A model generated the notes under the pieces. The model was not told the DNA's origin and ran no database searches. It saw only the letters and a list, made by a program, of their open reading frames with translations. The position numbers and the translations under genes are program-made. A stretch of 64,000 nucleotides of DNA from JBCCTX01 sp965263105 (GTDB lineage: Bacteria > Bacteroidota > Bacteroidia > J057): contig CBDHGL010000002.1 of assembly GCA_965263105.1 (NCBI GenBank), positions 310,001-374,000 on the forward strand, in the 5' to 3' direction. This document shows, in pieces, positions 35,325 through 44,321 of this stretch (its first letter is position 1; each line of letters opens with the position of its first letter).

Positions 35325-35822
35325 ATGAAAACGATTCTCCTTTTCTTCACAATTATGGCGACGGGTATTTATTCAAATCCCGAACTAGACAACATCTCTG
35401 GAGTTTTCAATCCCATTAGAGTTTTTAAAATAGAGGCTGCCTTTTCCGGAGACAATCTGAAAGCACGTTTTTTACAAGAAGACCTTTACACCTCTCGTAT
35501 TACCCTCAATGAACAGGTATATCGAGTAAAGCGCACTGCCAATCGGCAGACATTGAGTAAAGGAGATTCTAAGGAAATCATATCCATCAGAAAAGGAAAG
35601 ACCATTCGATTTAATGGCCAAAGATACCGAATCAAGGTGGGTTTTGTGAATGCCAAACTATTGGCTGAAGATGGATCCGTACTCGCCCAAATCCGTACTA
35701 ATGGGAATGGATTCCTAAATAAAGTCCGATTGGAAATTGAGGAACAAAAAGATCTCCCAGATGAATTGTGGCCCTACCTCATAGTAGAAGGAGTGAGATT
35801 AAGCCAAGTGCTCTGCCTGTAA
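35325..35822 (+). CDS. Hypothetical exported protein
   Basis: 165 residues. The N-terminus (KTILLFFTIMATGIYS) looks like a short signal peptide. The rest is rich in basic and beta-forming residues (KTIRFNGQRYRIKVGFVNAKLLAEDGSVLAQIRTNGNGFLNKVRLEIEE) without Cys motifs except one near the end. I do not recognise the family. It lies 80 bp before the ECF sigma gene in the same direction and could be part of that regulatory unit, but nothing in the sequence proves it. Confidence 0.6.
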   Translation: MKTILLFFTIMATGIYSNPELDNISGVFNPIRVFKIEAAFSGDNLKARFLQEDLYTSRITLNEQVYRVKRTANRQTLSKGDSKEIISIRKGKTIRFNGQRYRIKVGFVNAKLLAEDGSVLAQIRTNGNGFLNKVRLEIEEQKDLPDELWPYLIVEGVRLSQVLCL

Positions 35823-35902
35823 AAGTTTTTTTAACCCTTTTACATCTACCTGTGATTTTTTGAGAAGTCATGCGAATAATAGGGTAAATTAACTCTTAAC
35901 GC

Positions 35903-36412
35903 ATGAAAGGGGATAAGGAGGAATTTCTAAAAGTACTTGAAGAACACAAAGGCATTGTATTTAAGGTCTGTAACTCCTACTGTTCCCACCCGGAAGATCA
36001 AAAAGATCTGGCCCAGGAAGTCATTCTGCAGCTTTGGAAAAGCTATCCCACCTACAAAGATGCTTATAAACTAAGCACCTGGATTTATCGGATTGCCTTA
36101 AATGTATCCATCTCCTATTTGCGTAAGGTCCGTGTAAGGAAACGATATCCTACATTTCCGATTGAAGACTTCCTGGAAATTGCCAAAGATGGAGAAGTGC
36201 TTCAGGAAGAAGTACAATTGCTTCGACAATTCATCAATCAATTAGATAGACTAAGTAAGGCCTTGATGATCCTGTATTTGGAGGGATATCGCCATGAGGA
36301 AATTGCCAAGCTCTTACAAATCAGCATCAGCAATGTGGGCACCAAAATCAATCGAATTAAACACAGGTTAAAAAAACAATTTGAACAACATGAAATCTAT
36401 GGAACTCGATAA
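35903..36412 (+). CDS. ECF-type sigma-70 family RNA polymerase sigma factor
   Basis: 169 residues with region 2 (SHPEDQKDLAQEVILQLWKSYPTYKDAYKLSTWIYRIALNVSISYLRK) and region 4 (LSKALMILYLEGYRHEEIAKLLQISISNVGTKINRIKHRLKK). It directs RNA polymerase to a small regulon. The next gene overlaps its 3' end, suggesting translational coupling with a membrane partner that could act as anti-sigma factor. No target promoter can be named from the window. Confidence 0.94.
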   Translation: MKGDKEEFLKVLEEHKGIVFKVCNSYCSHPEDQKDLAQEVILQLWKSYPTYKDAYKLSTWIYRIALNVSISYLRKVRVRKRYPTFPIEDFLEIAKDGEVLQEEVQLLRQFINQLDRLSKALMILYLEGYRHEEIAKLLQISISNVGTKINRIKHRLKKQFEQHEIYGTR

Positions 36413-37076
36413 ACTACAAGCTTTGTGGAAAACTCTAGATCAAAAGCTAGATAGAAACTGGCAGCTCAACCTAGAGATTATTCGTAAAACCAACCTAGAC
36501 AAGGCCCGACGGAAAATGAATGGCTTAATTAGGACTATTTCTATCACATTGGCATTTTATGCCCTGCTTGCCTCGTGGTTTATCCATCTCACTATACAGA
36601 ATTGGAGCTCTCCCTTTGTGGCAGGATCTTTCATGATCATTGCTGTATGGAGTTTGTTCCTTTGCTTTGCAGCTATTCGTGAATTAACGCTTATCACTCA
36701 GATTGATTACACTTCTCCTATTCTGGAGCTACAAAAAAAGCTGTCCCATATTCGCTTGATGATTCTTCGGCACCTCAGAATTCTCGTATGGATTTTACCC
36801 TTTAGCTTTGTCTTTGTCATCTTATTCTTCAAACTCCTTTTCGGTATAGACATCGCAGCAAATGCTCCACTTGACTGGATCATCTGGAATAATGTGATAT
36901 GCCTGGTATTATTTGTTCCCCTTTCTCTATGGCTTTATAAAAGACTCAGTCCCCAAAATGCAGATAAGGCCTGGATGCAGAAAGCACTCAAAGGAAGTGG
37001 GAGCCAGCTTACGGATGCCCTTGAGCTATTGAAAGAGATTAGAGAGTTTGAGGAGACGGGGGAGGAGAAAAAATAG
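36390..37076 (+). CDS. Membrane protein coupled to the ECF sigma factor (putative anti-sigma)
   Basis: 228 residues if the ATG at 36390 is used; an ATG at 36399 is equally possible. Either start lies inside the sigma gene. The N-terminal 45 residues are a soluble amphipathic stretch (LDKLQALWKTLDQKLDRNWQLNLEIIRK), followed by about four membrane helices in two pairs (residues about 50-95 and 125-185) and a short acidic tail. No zinc-binding anti-sigma HXXXCXXC motif is present. Position and topology suggest that the N-terminal helix holds the sigma factor at the membrane; this is inference. Confidence 0.75.
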   Translation: MKSMELDKLQALWKTLDQKLDRNWQLNLEIIRKTNLDKARRKMNGLIRTISITLAFYALLASWFIHLTIQNWSSPFVAGSFMIIAVWSLFLCFAAIRELTLITQIDYTSPILELQKKLSHIRLMILRHLRILVWILPFSFVFVILFFKLLFGIDIAANAPLDWIIWNNVICLVLFVPLSLWLYKRLSPQNADKAWMQKALKGSGSQLTDALELLKEIREFEETGEEKK

Positions 37077-37085
37077 AATTGATTT

Positions 37086-38354
37086 TTATTTGCTCAAAAT
37101 CGCCTTTGCATACGCCTCCCAGCTCATCTGTGCAGCTGTCTCAGCCACATTTGCTCGATCGATAGGCTGATCTAAAAACTTCAGCATCGTCTCAGCCATG
37201 GAATTGATATCCTCTGGTTCGGCCAGGTAGCCATTGAAACCTTCCTTTACTGTTTCGGGGAAATGCCCTACCCGAGTAGCGAGTACGGGCATGTGGAAAT
37301 TATAGGCAAGCGATTCTACCCCAGAGGGGGTAGCGGTAAGGTAGTAAGTTAGGATAGCATCGCTCACTTGAAAATAACGATGCACATCCTCATTGGGGAC
37401 AAATTCGTTGACCAAAACCGTACGGTCTTGAATTCCCAATTCCTCGATCAGAGCCAAGGGATTGTATTGACGCTCGTCATCGCTCTTGCGAAGGAAAACT
37501 GACTTAGCTGCACCAAAGAGGGCACTTTTTACCCGAGTTGCGAGTTTAGTCTTGTCTAATGTGTTCCAAAACGATTCTCCCACGATTAATAAGGACACAT
37601 CGTCCCGCTTGGCTGCAACCTGGGCAAAAGCCGGAATGACATTATGTAGACCCTTGTACTTGCGGATGAAGCCAAAAAATAAAAAGACATGTTCACGCAA
37701 AGCCAACTCTTTTTTGACAGCTTCCCGATCAAATTTGGGGTCAAGTGTGAATAGGTCATACACCGGGTGATAGAGTTTGATAATCGTTTTTTTCTCTCCT
37801 TTCGCTCTTACTCCTGACTCATTGACTCCAAAAGATAGGTCAGGCAAGGTATCTTGTAGCTCATTCGCTGTTTTGTATGCATGGGCTATATAGGTATCTG
37901 CATGGACCAGCCCTTGACGGGTAAAGCGTTTGTCCAAGACACTTGCCTCTTTTTGTACCAGGACATGAACGTCAAAAATGACCTCAATTTCAGGATGCTT
38001 CTTTAGTTTTTTGGCGATATTTCCCAAGGGTAAGCCCTGCAAGGCTATTGCCCATTGGAAGATCACCTTATCGGGCTTCAGATCCCGAATCAGTTCATAG
38101 GTCTTCTTCCAGGTACCCGGCCTATTGTAATTGGTGAGATACGTTACTTTTATCTCTGTTCCTTCCAATAAGTCTGAGGTGCTACTTCGGTCGATAAAAT
38201 CTCTGGGGATAATGGCAGGATACTGCTGCGTCCAGGATACGATATGTACTTCTGTATCCGGCAAGCGATCCAGGGCCTTGGCAAGAGCTGTATTGTAGTT
38301 GGCCAAGCCCCCCTTGAACATGGGGCCTGGCCCAAAACATACGATTCGCGTCAT
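37086..38354 (-). CDS. Glycosyltransferase family 4 protein
   Basis: 422 residues with two Rossmann-like halves. The N half has CFGPGPMFKGGLANYNTALAKAL, a donor/acceptor loop typical of GT4. The C half has FLFFGFIRKYKGLHNVIPAFAQV, SLLIVGESFW and SGVESLAYNFHMPVLATRVGHFPETV, the nucleotide-sugar-binding block with the EX7E-like acidic residues. No signal or membrane helix. It probably adds a sugar to a surface glycan, lipid or small molecule, but it is isolated from other glycan genes, so no pathway can be assigned. Confidence 0.88.
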   Translation of the reverse strand: MTRIVCFGPGPMFKGGLANYNTALAKALDRLPDTEVHIVSWTQQYPAIIPRDFIDRSSTSDLLEGTEIKVTYLTNYNRPGTWKKTYELIRDLKPDKVIFQWAIALQGLPLGNIAKKLKKHPEIEVIFDVHVLVQKEASVLDKRFTRQGLVHADTYIAHAYKTANELQDTLPDLSFGVNESGVRAKGEKKTIIKLYHPVYDLFTLDPKFDREAVKKELALREHVFLFFGFIRKYKGLHNVIPAFAQVAAKRDDVSLLIVGESFWNTLDKTKLATRVKSALFGAAKSVFLRKSDDERQYNPLALIEELGIQDRTVLVNEFVPNEDVHRYFQVSDAILTYYLTATPSGVESLAYNFHMPVLATRVGHFPETVKEGFNGYLAEPEDINSMAETMLKFLDQPIDRANVAETAAQMSWEAYAKAILSK

Positions 38355-38455
38355 GGACGCAAATTAACAAAGATTCTACATGCCCATGGAAAAACTATCC
38401 AAAAGCGCTCTTCGACCAATTGTAAATTAATTCCCTACAGCGTACCTTATACCCT

Positions 38456-39088
38456 ATGAAGCGGCTAGCATACCTCATTCTCATTATCACCCTTCCCCTA
38501 CTAGTCTTTTTCCAGTGGAGGAAGTACCGGCGATTCAATCCGCCTACAGATTATTCTTACGAAATCAACGACGCGATAGACCCCCAATACCACGACCCAG
38601 ATGTAGTCCTCCAATACTACCAAGCCGCCGAGGCCACAGGTACCTACGCTCGCTATTGCTGGCGCAAACATCGGGTAGATGTCAAAGTCCCCGACCTGGA
38701 AGATCCAGAAGAAGCCACTATGACGAAGGTATACCAGCAACATCTTGCCACTGCCCAAGCCTTAGAGCGCCGTTTACTTCAATCTGCTAAATGGAAGGCC
38801 CAGGGCCTTAGTACCTCAGAAATTCAAACCTTGGAGCGCTCAGGCATGAGCTCAGAAAGTCTTCAGACTCAAAAACTCTTAGGCGCAGATCGTCTGGTTC
38901 GATTTGGTGAGGAAAGCCCCTCCGTCTGGCACATCCAAAAACTCCTCATTGCCAAAGGCTATAACATCCGCTTGGATGGCATTTTTGACCAGGAAACCTT
39001 GACGGCGCTCAACGCCTTTCAAGCGGCTGACAGCCTAGCTCAGACCTATGGGGTGGATGAAGAGGTGTTGGGGTACTTGATGGAATAG
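38456..39088 (+). CDS. Membrane-anchored peptidoglycan-binding domain protein
   Basis: 210 residues. An N-terminal hydrophobic helix (LAYLILIITLPLLVFFQW) is followed by a charged linker and a helical middle region rich in Gln and Glu. The C-terminal 65 residues are a PG_binding_1 domain: LVRFGEESPSVWHIQKLLIAKGYNIRLDGIFDQETLTALNAFQ. The helix lacks a clear cleavage site, so it is probably a signal anchor with the binding domain in the periplasm. A wall-tethering role is inferred; no catalytic domain is present. Confidence 0.85.
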   Translation: MKRLAYLILIITLPLLVFFQWRKYRRFNPPTDYSYEINDAIDPQYHDPDVVLQYYQAAEATGTYARYCWRKHRVDVKVPDLEDPEEATMTKVYQQHLATAQALERRLLQSAKWKAQGLSTSEIQTLERSGMSSESLQTQKLLGADRLVRFGEESPSVWHIQKLLIAKGYNIRLDGIFDQETLTALNAFQAADSLAQTYGVDEEVLGYLME

Positions 39089-39151
39089 CTTAGTATTCGG
39101 GAATCTAATTCCAGACTTTGGCTCCCACTTACTTTACTAAGCGAACAGGTA

Positions 39152-40360
39152 TCATACCTTTTCCAGAACGGTGGCATAGCCCTGTCCCACGCCTATGCAC
39201 ATGGCTACCAGGGCATGCTGTTTATTTTGCTCGTGAAGTTCAAGGGCAGCTGTATGTAGTATTCTTGCTCCCGATACTCCTAAAGGATGGCCTATAGCAA
39301 TCGCTCCTCCATTGGGATTGATTCTGGGATCATCATAGGACAAGCCAAGTTCCAGGGTACAGGCGATGACCTGTGCGGCAAAGGCTTCATTCAATTCGAT
39401 GATATCCATGTCGTCCAGGGTCAAGCCCGCCCTTTTTAGTGCCTTTTTTGAAGCTCCGACAGGACCTATACCCATAATTCGGGGTTCGACTCCGACAACG
39501 CCTGAACTGACGATCCGGGCCAAGGGCTTCAAATTATGGGTTTTTATGGCCTCCCCTGAGGCTATAAGCAAGGCAGCTGCACCGTCATTCAAGCCCGAGG
39601 CATTGCCCGCTGTTACAGATCCCCCCTCCTTTTTAAAGGCTGTACGAAGTTTGGAGAGAACTTCTATAGTCGTATTGGGCTTAATGAACTCATCCTGATC
39701 AAAGATAATCGGGTCCGCTTTCCGCTGGGGAATTTCTACCGGCACAATTTCCTTGGCTAGTCGTCCATTTTCCTGGGCGTTAGCAGCTTTCATCTGAGAG
39801 CGGTAGGCAAATTGATCTTGGTCCTCCCGACTAATATGGTACTTTTCCACCAGATTCTCTGCCGTTACCCCCATCCCATCGGTTCCATATAAGGCATGCA
39901 TTTTCTTATTGACAAAGCGCCAGCCAAAACTACTATCATGCATTTCTGCATTGTTTCCAAAAGGAGCAGAAGCTTTGGAGATAACCCAGGGGCCTCGGGT
40001 CATGTGTTCAATTCCGCCTGCAATGATCAGGTCAGCATCTCCTGCCTTTATTGCCCGGTTGGCGTGTATCACGGCAGACATACTAGAAGCGCAGAGACGG
40101 TTGACCGTTTCCCCTGGTACAGAGTAGGGAAGTCCTGCAAGTAAGAGGGCCATCCTAGCCACATTGCGGTTGTCTTCGCCCGCCTGGTTGGCACAGCCCA
40201 AAATGACATCCTCATAGGCATCCAAGGGAATACCCGACTGTTTTTCAACTAAGTGTTGTATAGGAAGGGCAGCCAAGTCGTCTGTCCGAATGGTCGCCAG
40301 TGCCCCTCGGAATTTTCCAAAGGCCGTGCGACAACCATCTACTAAATATGCTTCTTCCAT
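39152..40360 (-). CDS. Acetyl-CoA C-acyltransferase (thiolase)
   Basis: 402 residues. The active-site nucleophile is Cys90 in NRLCASSMSAV, the GHPLG His lies near residue 357 in GGAIAIGHPLGVSGAR, and a second Cys lies in MCIGVGQG near the C-terminus. It catalyses thiolytic cleavage or condensation of acyl-CoA units. The N-terminal sequence resembles 3-oxoadipyl-CoA/acetyl-CoA acyltransferases (PaaJ/FadA group). No hydroxyacyl-CoA dehydrogenase or hydratase is adjacent, so beta-oxidation versus aromatic degradation is open. Confidence 0.93.
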   Translation of the reverse strand: MEEAYLVDGCRTAFGKFRGALATIRTDDLAALPIQHLVEKQSGIPLDAYEDVILGCANQAGEDNRNVARMALLLAGLPYSVPGETVNRLCASSMSAVIHANRAIKAGDADLIIAGGIEHMTRGPWVISKASAPFGNNAEMHDSSFGWRFVNKKMHALYGTDGMGVTAENLVEKYHISREDQDQFAYRSQMKAANAQENGRLAKEIVPVEIPQRKADPIIFDQDEFIKPNTTIEVLSKLRTAFKKEGGSVTAGNASGLNDGAAALLIASGEAIKTHNLKPLARIVSSGVVGVEPRIMGIGPVGASKKALKRAGLTLDDMDIIELNEAFAAQVIACTLELGLSYDDPRINPNGGAIAIGHPLGVSGARILHTAALELHEQNKQHALVAMCIGVGQGYATVLEKV

Positions 40361-40496
40361 TTAGGAAATTTTATCTTTAGTCCTGTATCGAGATCTTTTA
40401 TTCGTAACTCGTCAAAATTACGCTATTTTTTCTAATACAGACAGGAATTTGTCTATTTGCTAGCAAATCCCTTTTTTCAAATTCAATTACACAAAA

Positions 40497-40787
40497 ATGA
40501 TTTTAGAACTCGCAATTTTAACCATAAAGGAAGGACAAACTGCTGCTTTTGAACAAAACCTAGAAAAAGCCCAGGCGATAATAAGTCAAGCTAAAGGATA
40601 TGTGGGACATGAGTTTCAACAATGTATCGAAGAGCCCCATAAGTATATTCTACTCATTCGCTGGGAAAGTGTAGAAGCCCACGAAGAGGGCTTCCGGAAA
40701 TCCGAATTGTTCACAGAATGGCGGGGATTAATCGGCAGTTTTTTTGCTTCTCCGCCGCTTGTTCAACACTATGCTAAGAAGTTTTAG
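40497..40787 (+). CDS. Antibiotic biosynthesis monooxygenase (ABM) domain protein
   Basis: 96 residues of the dimeric alpha/beta ABM fold: LAILTIKEGQTAAFEQNLEKAQAII, GYVGHEFQQCIEEPHKYILLIRWESVEAHEEGFRKS and a Pro/His-containing end (PPLVQHYAKKF). Members range from quinol monooxygenases to haem-binding proteins and often have no established substrate. Single small gene between the thiolase and malic enzyme genes. Confidence 0.88.
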   Translation: MILELAILTIKEGQTAAFEQNLEKAQAIISQAKGYVGHEFQQCIEEPHKYILLIRWESVEAHEEGFRKSELFTEWRGLIGSFFASPPLVQHYAKKF

Positions 40788-40913
40788 CTAAACGTGGATT
40801 TTGCTAATTTTTTGAAAATATAAATTTCAACCAGAGGGAATCAGCCCCATTTTACTAATACTTACATAACTCGCGAAAGGCCTTAACAGGTATTCTGCAC
40901 CAAACCTACCAGC

Positions 40914-43196
40914 ATGTCAGATAAAACACTAAAAGAGCAAGCGTTAATCTACCACTCTGAGGGGAGACCGGGCAAGATAGAAGTCATACCGACCAAAGCA
41001 ACAGCCAATCAGCGAGACCTGTCCCTGGCGTATTCACCAGGGGTGGCAGAGCCCTGCCTGGCCATCCAGGCAAATGCCAGTGATGCCTATAACTATACAG
41101 CTAAGGGCAACTTGGTGGCTGTAATCAGCAACGGCACAGCCGTTTTGGGCTTGGGGGACATAGGTGCGCTTGCGGGTAAGCCCGTCATGGAAGGGAAAGG
41201 ATTGTTGTTTAAAATCTATGCAGATATCGACTGTTTTGACCTAGAGTTGGATACCAAAAATGTGGATGAATTTATTCGCACAGTCAAAATTTTGGAACCG
41301 ACCTTCGGAGGGGTTAATCTAGAAGATATTTCTGCCCCGGACTGCTTTGATATAGAAGAGAGGCTAAAAAAGGAGTTGAATATCCCCGTGATGCACGATG
41401 ACCAGCACGGAACAGCTATTATCAGTGGGGCCGCCTTGCTGAATGCCCTGGAAATTGTGGGGAAAGATATTGCCAACGTCAAAATCGTGGTGAATGGGGC
41501 TGGGGCTTCTGCGATTTCCTGTACCAAGATTTATATTTCTCTAGGTGCTAGGAAGGAGAATATCTTCATGTATGACAGCAGGGGCCTGATTCATGGAGAT
41601 CGAGACAATTTGAATGGAAAAAAACCGGAGTTTATCAACAATGATGTTCCAGCAGATACCTCTCTTACCGATATCCTCAAGGAGGCAGATGTATTCATTG
41701 GATTGTCCAAAGGCAATGTCCTGGATGGGGAGATGATTAAAGGCATGGCCAGGGAGCCGATTATTTTTGCCATGGCCAATCCTACACCGGAAATTAGCTA
41801 CGAATTAGCCAAGGAGGCGCGGCCGGACTGCATCATGGCAACGGGTCGCTCAGATTATCCTAATCAGGTAAATAATGTCTTAGGCTTCCCCTACATTTTT
41901 AGAGGGGCTTTGGATGTACGCGCTACGGAGATTAACGAAGCTATGAAAATAGGTGCTGTCTATGCGATAGCTGAACTAGCCAAAAAATCGGTACCAGATA
42001 TGGTAAATTTGGCTTATAACAGGTCCAACCTCAAATTTGGGAAGGATTATATCATTCCCAAACCTGTCGATCCCCGATTGATTAGCACCGTTGCCCCAGC
42101 CGTGGCCAAAGCCGCCATGGAGACGGGAGTTGCCCAAAAACCCATACAAGATTGGGATGCATATTCACTGGAATTATCCAAACGCCTGGGCAATGACAAT
42201 ACCCTTTCCCGAATAATTGAAAGCAAAGCCAAGCAAGACATCAAACGAGTCGTTTTCTCTGATGGAGAGGATTTATCGGTTCTCAAAGCGGCTCAGATTG
42301 TTTGGCAAGAAAAAATGGCTTTCCCGATCCTTTTGGGTAATCGGGATAAAATCCGGCAATTGATGCAGGAACACGACCTCGATTTGCTGGATACCCCCAT
42401 CATTGATCCGAAAGCAGCAGCAAATGATCACGAAAAAGAGCGCAACGCCCACTACATTCAGGCCTTGTATGAAAAACGCTTCCGAAAAGGGATGACCCGG
42501 AAGGAAGCTACAGATGTCCTTCAATCTCGTAGGTATTATGGACCCATGATGGTCGAAATGGGCGATGCTGATGCCATGATCAGTGGTTTTTCAGTTCGAT
42601 ACCCTTTGGTCCTAAAGCCTGCCTTACAAATCATCGGGCCCAGGGAAGGGATCAGTAAGGTGGCAAGTATGCATATTCTGATTACCAAAACAGGGCCTTT
42701 GTTTTTGGCGGATACTACAGTGAACCACCATTTGACGGCTGAAGACCTGGCCAATATTGCAGAGTTAGTGGCCTATCGGGTGAAAGCCTTTAATATTGAA
42801 CCCCGAATTGCTATGCTGACCTATTCCAATTTTGGTTCTGTCCCTAGGGGAGAATCTGCCCTCTTGATGCGGAAAGCCACTCAAATTTTACATAAAAAGC
42901 ATCCAGATTGGCAGGTAGATGGAGAGATGCAGGCCCATCTGGCTTTGAATACCGAAGGATTGAATCAATTATACCCTTTCTCCAAGTTAACCGGCCATCC
43001 GGCCAATGTGCTGATTTTCCCCAACCTTTCCTCAGCAAATATCGCCTACAACTTATTGAATACCGCGGCGCAGATGGATGTCATAGGTCCCGTATTGTTG
43101 GGGATGAAAAAACCGATCCACGTATTGCAAATGCGGGCAAGTGTACGGCAGATCGTGGATATGGTGGGGATTGCAGCAATTGAAGCACAAGGCTAA
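40914..43196 (+). CDS. maeB: NADP-dependent malic enzyme with C-terminal phosphotransacetylase-like domain
   Basis: 760 residues, the MaeB two-domain architecture. Residues 1-430 are malic enzyme: SLAYSPGVAEPCLAI, GDIGALAGKPVMEGK, VMHDDQHGTA (metal and substrate site) and VNGAGASAISC for NADP. Residues about 431-760 resemble phosphotransacetylase (RRYYGPMMVEMGDADAMISG, FPNLSSANIAYNL) and serve regulation by acetyl-CoA rather than catalysis. It decarboxylates L-malate to pyruvate in the cytoplasm. Its stop codon overlaps the start of the next gene, a D-malate/tartrate dehydrogenase, so the two are coupled. Confidence 0.95.
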   Translation: MSDKTLKEQALIYHSEGRPGKIEVIPTKATANQRDLSLAYSPGVAEPCLAIQANASDAYNYTAKGNLVAVISNGTAVLGLGDIGALAGKPVMEGKGLLFKIYADIDCFDLELDTKNVDEFIRTVKILEPTFGGVNLEDISAPDCFDIEERLKKELNIPVMHDDQHGTAIISGAALLNALEIVGKDIANVKIVVNGAGASAISCTKIYISLGARKENIFMYDSRGLIHGDRDNLNGKKPEFINNDVPADTSLTDILKEADVFIGLSKGNVLDGEMIKGMAREPIIFAMANPTPEISYELAKEARPDCIMATGRSDYPNQVNNVLGFPYIFRGALDVRATEINEAMKIGAVYAIAELAKKSVPDMVNLAYNRSNLKFGKDYIIPKPVDPRLISTVAPAVAKAAMETGVAQKPIQDWDAYSLELSKRLGNDNTLSRIIESKAKQDIKRVVFSDGEDLSVLKAAQIVWQEKMAFPILLGNRDKIRQLMQEHDLDLLDTPIIDPKAAANDHEKERNAHYIQALYEKRFRKGMTRKEATDVLQSRRYYGPMMVEMGDADAMISGFSVRYPLVLKPALQIIGPREGISKVASMHILITKTGPLFLADTTVNHHLTAEDLANIAELVAYRVKAFNIEPRIAMLTYSNFGSVPRGESALLMRKATQILHKKHPDWQVDGEMQAHLALNTEGLNQLYPFSKLTGHPANVLIFPNLSSANIAYNLLNTAAQMDVIGPVLLGMKKPIHVLQMRASVRQIVDMVGIAAIEAQG

Positions 43197-44254
43197 TGAA
43201 TACATACCAAATAGCTGTCGTCCCTGGTGATGGGATAGGACTAGAAGTACTTCCCGCGGCCATCGAGGTTTTGGATGCAGTGGGAGCCCAATGTGGATTT
43301 CGTTTAGTGTATACCGAATACCCCTATTCCTGTAAATACTACAAAGAGCATGGTCAAATGATGCCCGATGACGGCTTGGAAAGGTTGCGTGATTCCGATG
43401 GAATTTTTTTAGGGGCGGTGGGGTACCCTGGCGTTCCAGACCACATTTCCCTTTGGGGTTTGTTGATACCCATCCGTCGCACTTTTCAGCAATACGTCAA
43501 CCTTCGACCAGTAAAATTGATGCAGGGGATAGATTCCCCCTTGAAAAATCCTGGTGAGATTGATTTTCTCATAGTTCGGGAAAATAATGAAGGAGAATAT
43601 TCCTCTATTGGGGGGCGGATAAATGAGGGGACCGAGCAAGACATGGCGATCCAGGAGAGTATTTTTACCCGAAGAGGGGTGGATCGGGTCATGCGATATG
43701 CCTTCCGTCTCGCCCAAGGGAGAAGCAAGCGCTTGGTCAGTGCGACCAAATCCAATGGGATAATTCATACTATGCCTTTTTGGGATGAAAGATTTGAGGC
43801 GATCAAACAGGAATATCCCGAAGTGGAGACCTCTGCCTATCATATCGATATTCTATCAGCACATTTTGTTACCCGGCCGGCCTCCTTCGATGTGGTGGTA
43901 GCCTCCAACCTGTTTGGAGATATTCTTTCTGATTTAGGCCCTGCAGTGGTTGGGGGAATGGGCATTGCTCCTGGGGCCAATATTAACCCAGAGAAGGAGT
44001 ATCCCAGTATGTTTGAACCCGTTCATGGAAGTGCACCTGATATCGCTGGCCAAGGCATTGCAAATCCTATAGCTATGATTTGGACTGGCGCGATGATGTT
44101 ACAGCATTTGGGGGAAGAGGAAGGCGCACGTTTGATCATCCAGGCTATAGAGGAAGTGGTAGCAGAAAGGAAGGTTCTGACAAGGGACCTAGGGGGGAAG
44201 GCCAGTACTCAGGAGGCCGCCCAAGCAATTATTAAAAAAATCACGGTCGCTTAA
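43196..44254 (+). CDS. Tartrate / D-malate dehydrogenase (decarboxylating)
   Basis: 352 residues of the isocitrate/isopropylmalate dehydrogenase superfamily. VVPGDGIGLEVLPAA starts the protein. The DmlA/TtuC subgroup markers are PYSCKYYKEHGQMMPDDGLERLRDSD, VGYPGVPDHISLWG, RENNEGEYSSIGGRINEGTEQD and VASNLFGDILSDLG. DmlA converts D-malate to pyruvate, TtuC acts on tartrate; the two cannot be told apart here. The ATG shares its A with the malic enzyme stop, implying joint use of malate stereoisomers or tartrate with pyruvate as common product. Confidence 0.9.
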   Translation: MNTYQIAVVPGDGIGLEVLPAAIEVLDAVGAQCGFRLVYTEYPYSCKYYKEHGQMMPDDGLERLRDSDGIFLGAVGYPGVPDHISLWGLLIPIRRTFQQYVNLRPVKLMQGIDSPLKNPGEIDFLIVRENNEGEYSSIGGRINEGTEQDMAIQESIFTRRGVDRVMRYAFRLAQGRSKRLVSATKSNGIIHTMPFWDERFEAIKQEYPEVETSAYHIDILSAHFVTRPASFDVVVASNLFGDILSDLGPAVVGGMGIAPGANINPEKEYPSMFEPVHGSAPDIAGQGIANPIAMIWTGAMMLQHLGEEEGARLIIQAIEEVVAERKVLTRDLGGKASTQEAAQAIIKKITVA

Positions 44255-44321
44255 TGGAACTCTTTTTTAACCGATAGAATTTTGCCAGCGTGAAGAACGT
44301 TTAATATAGGCATAGCCTATT

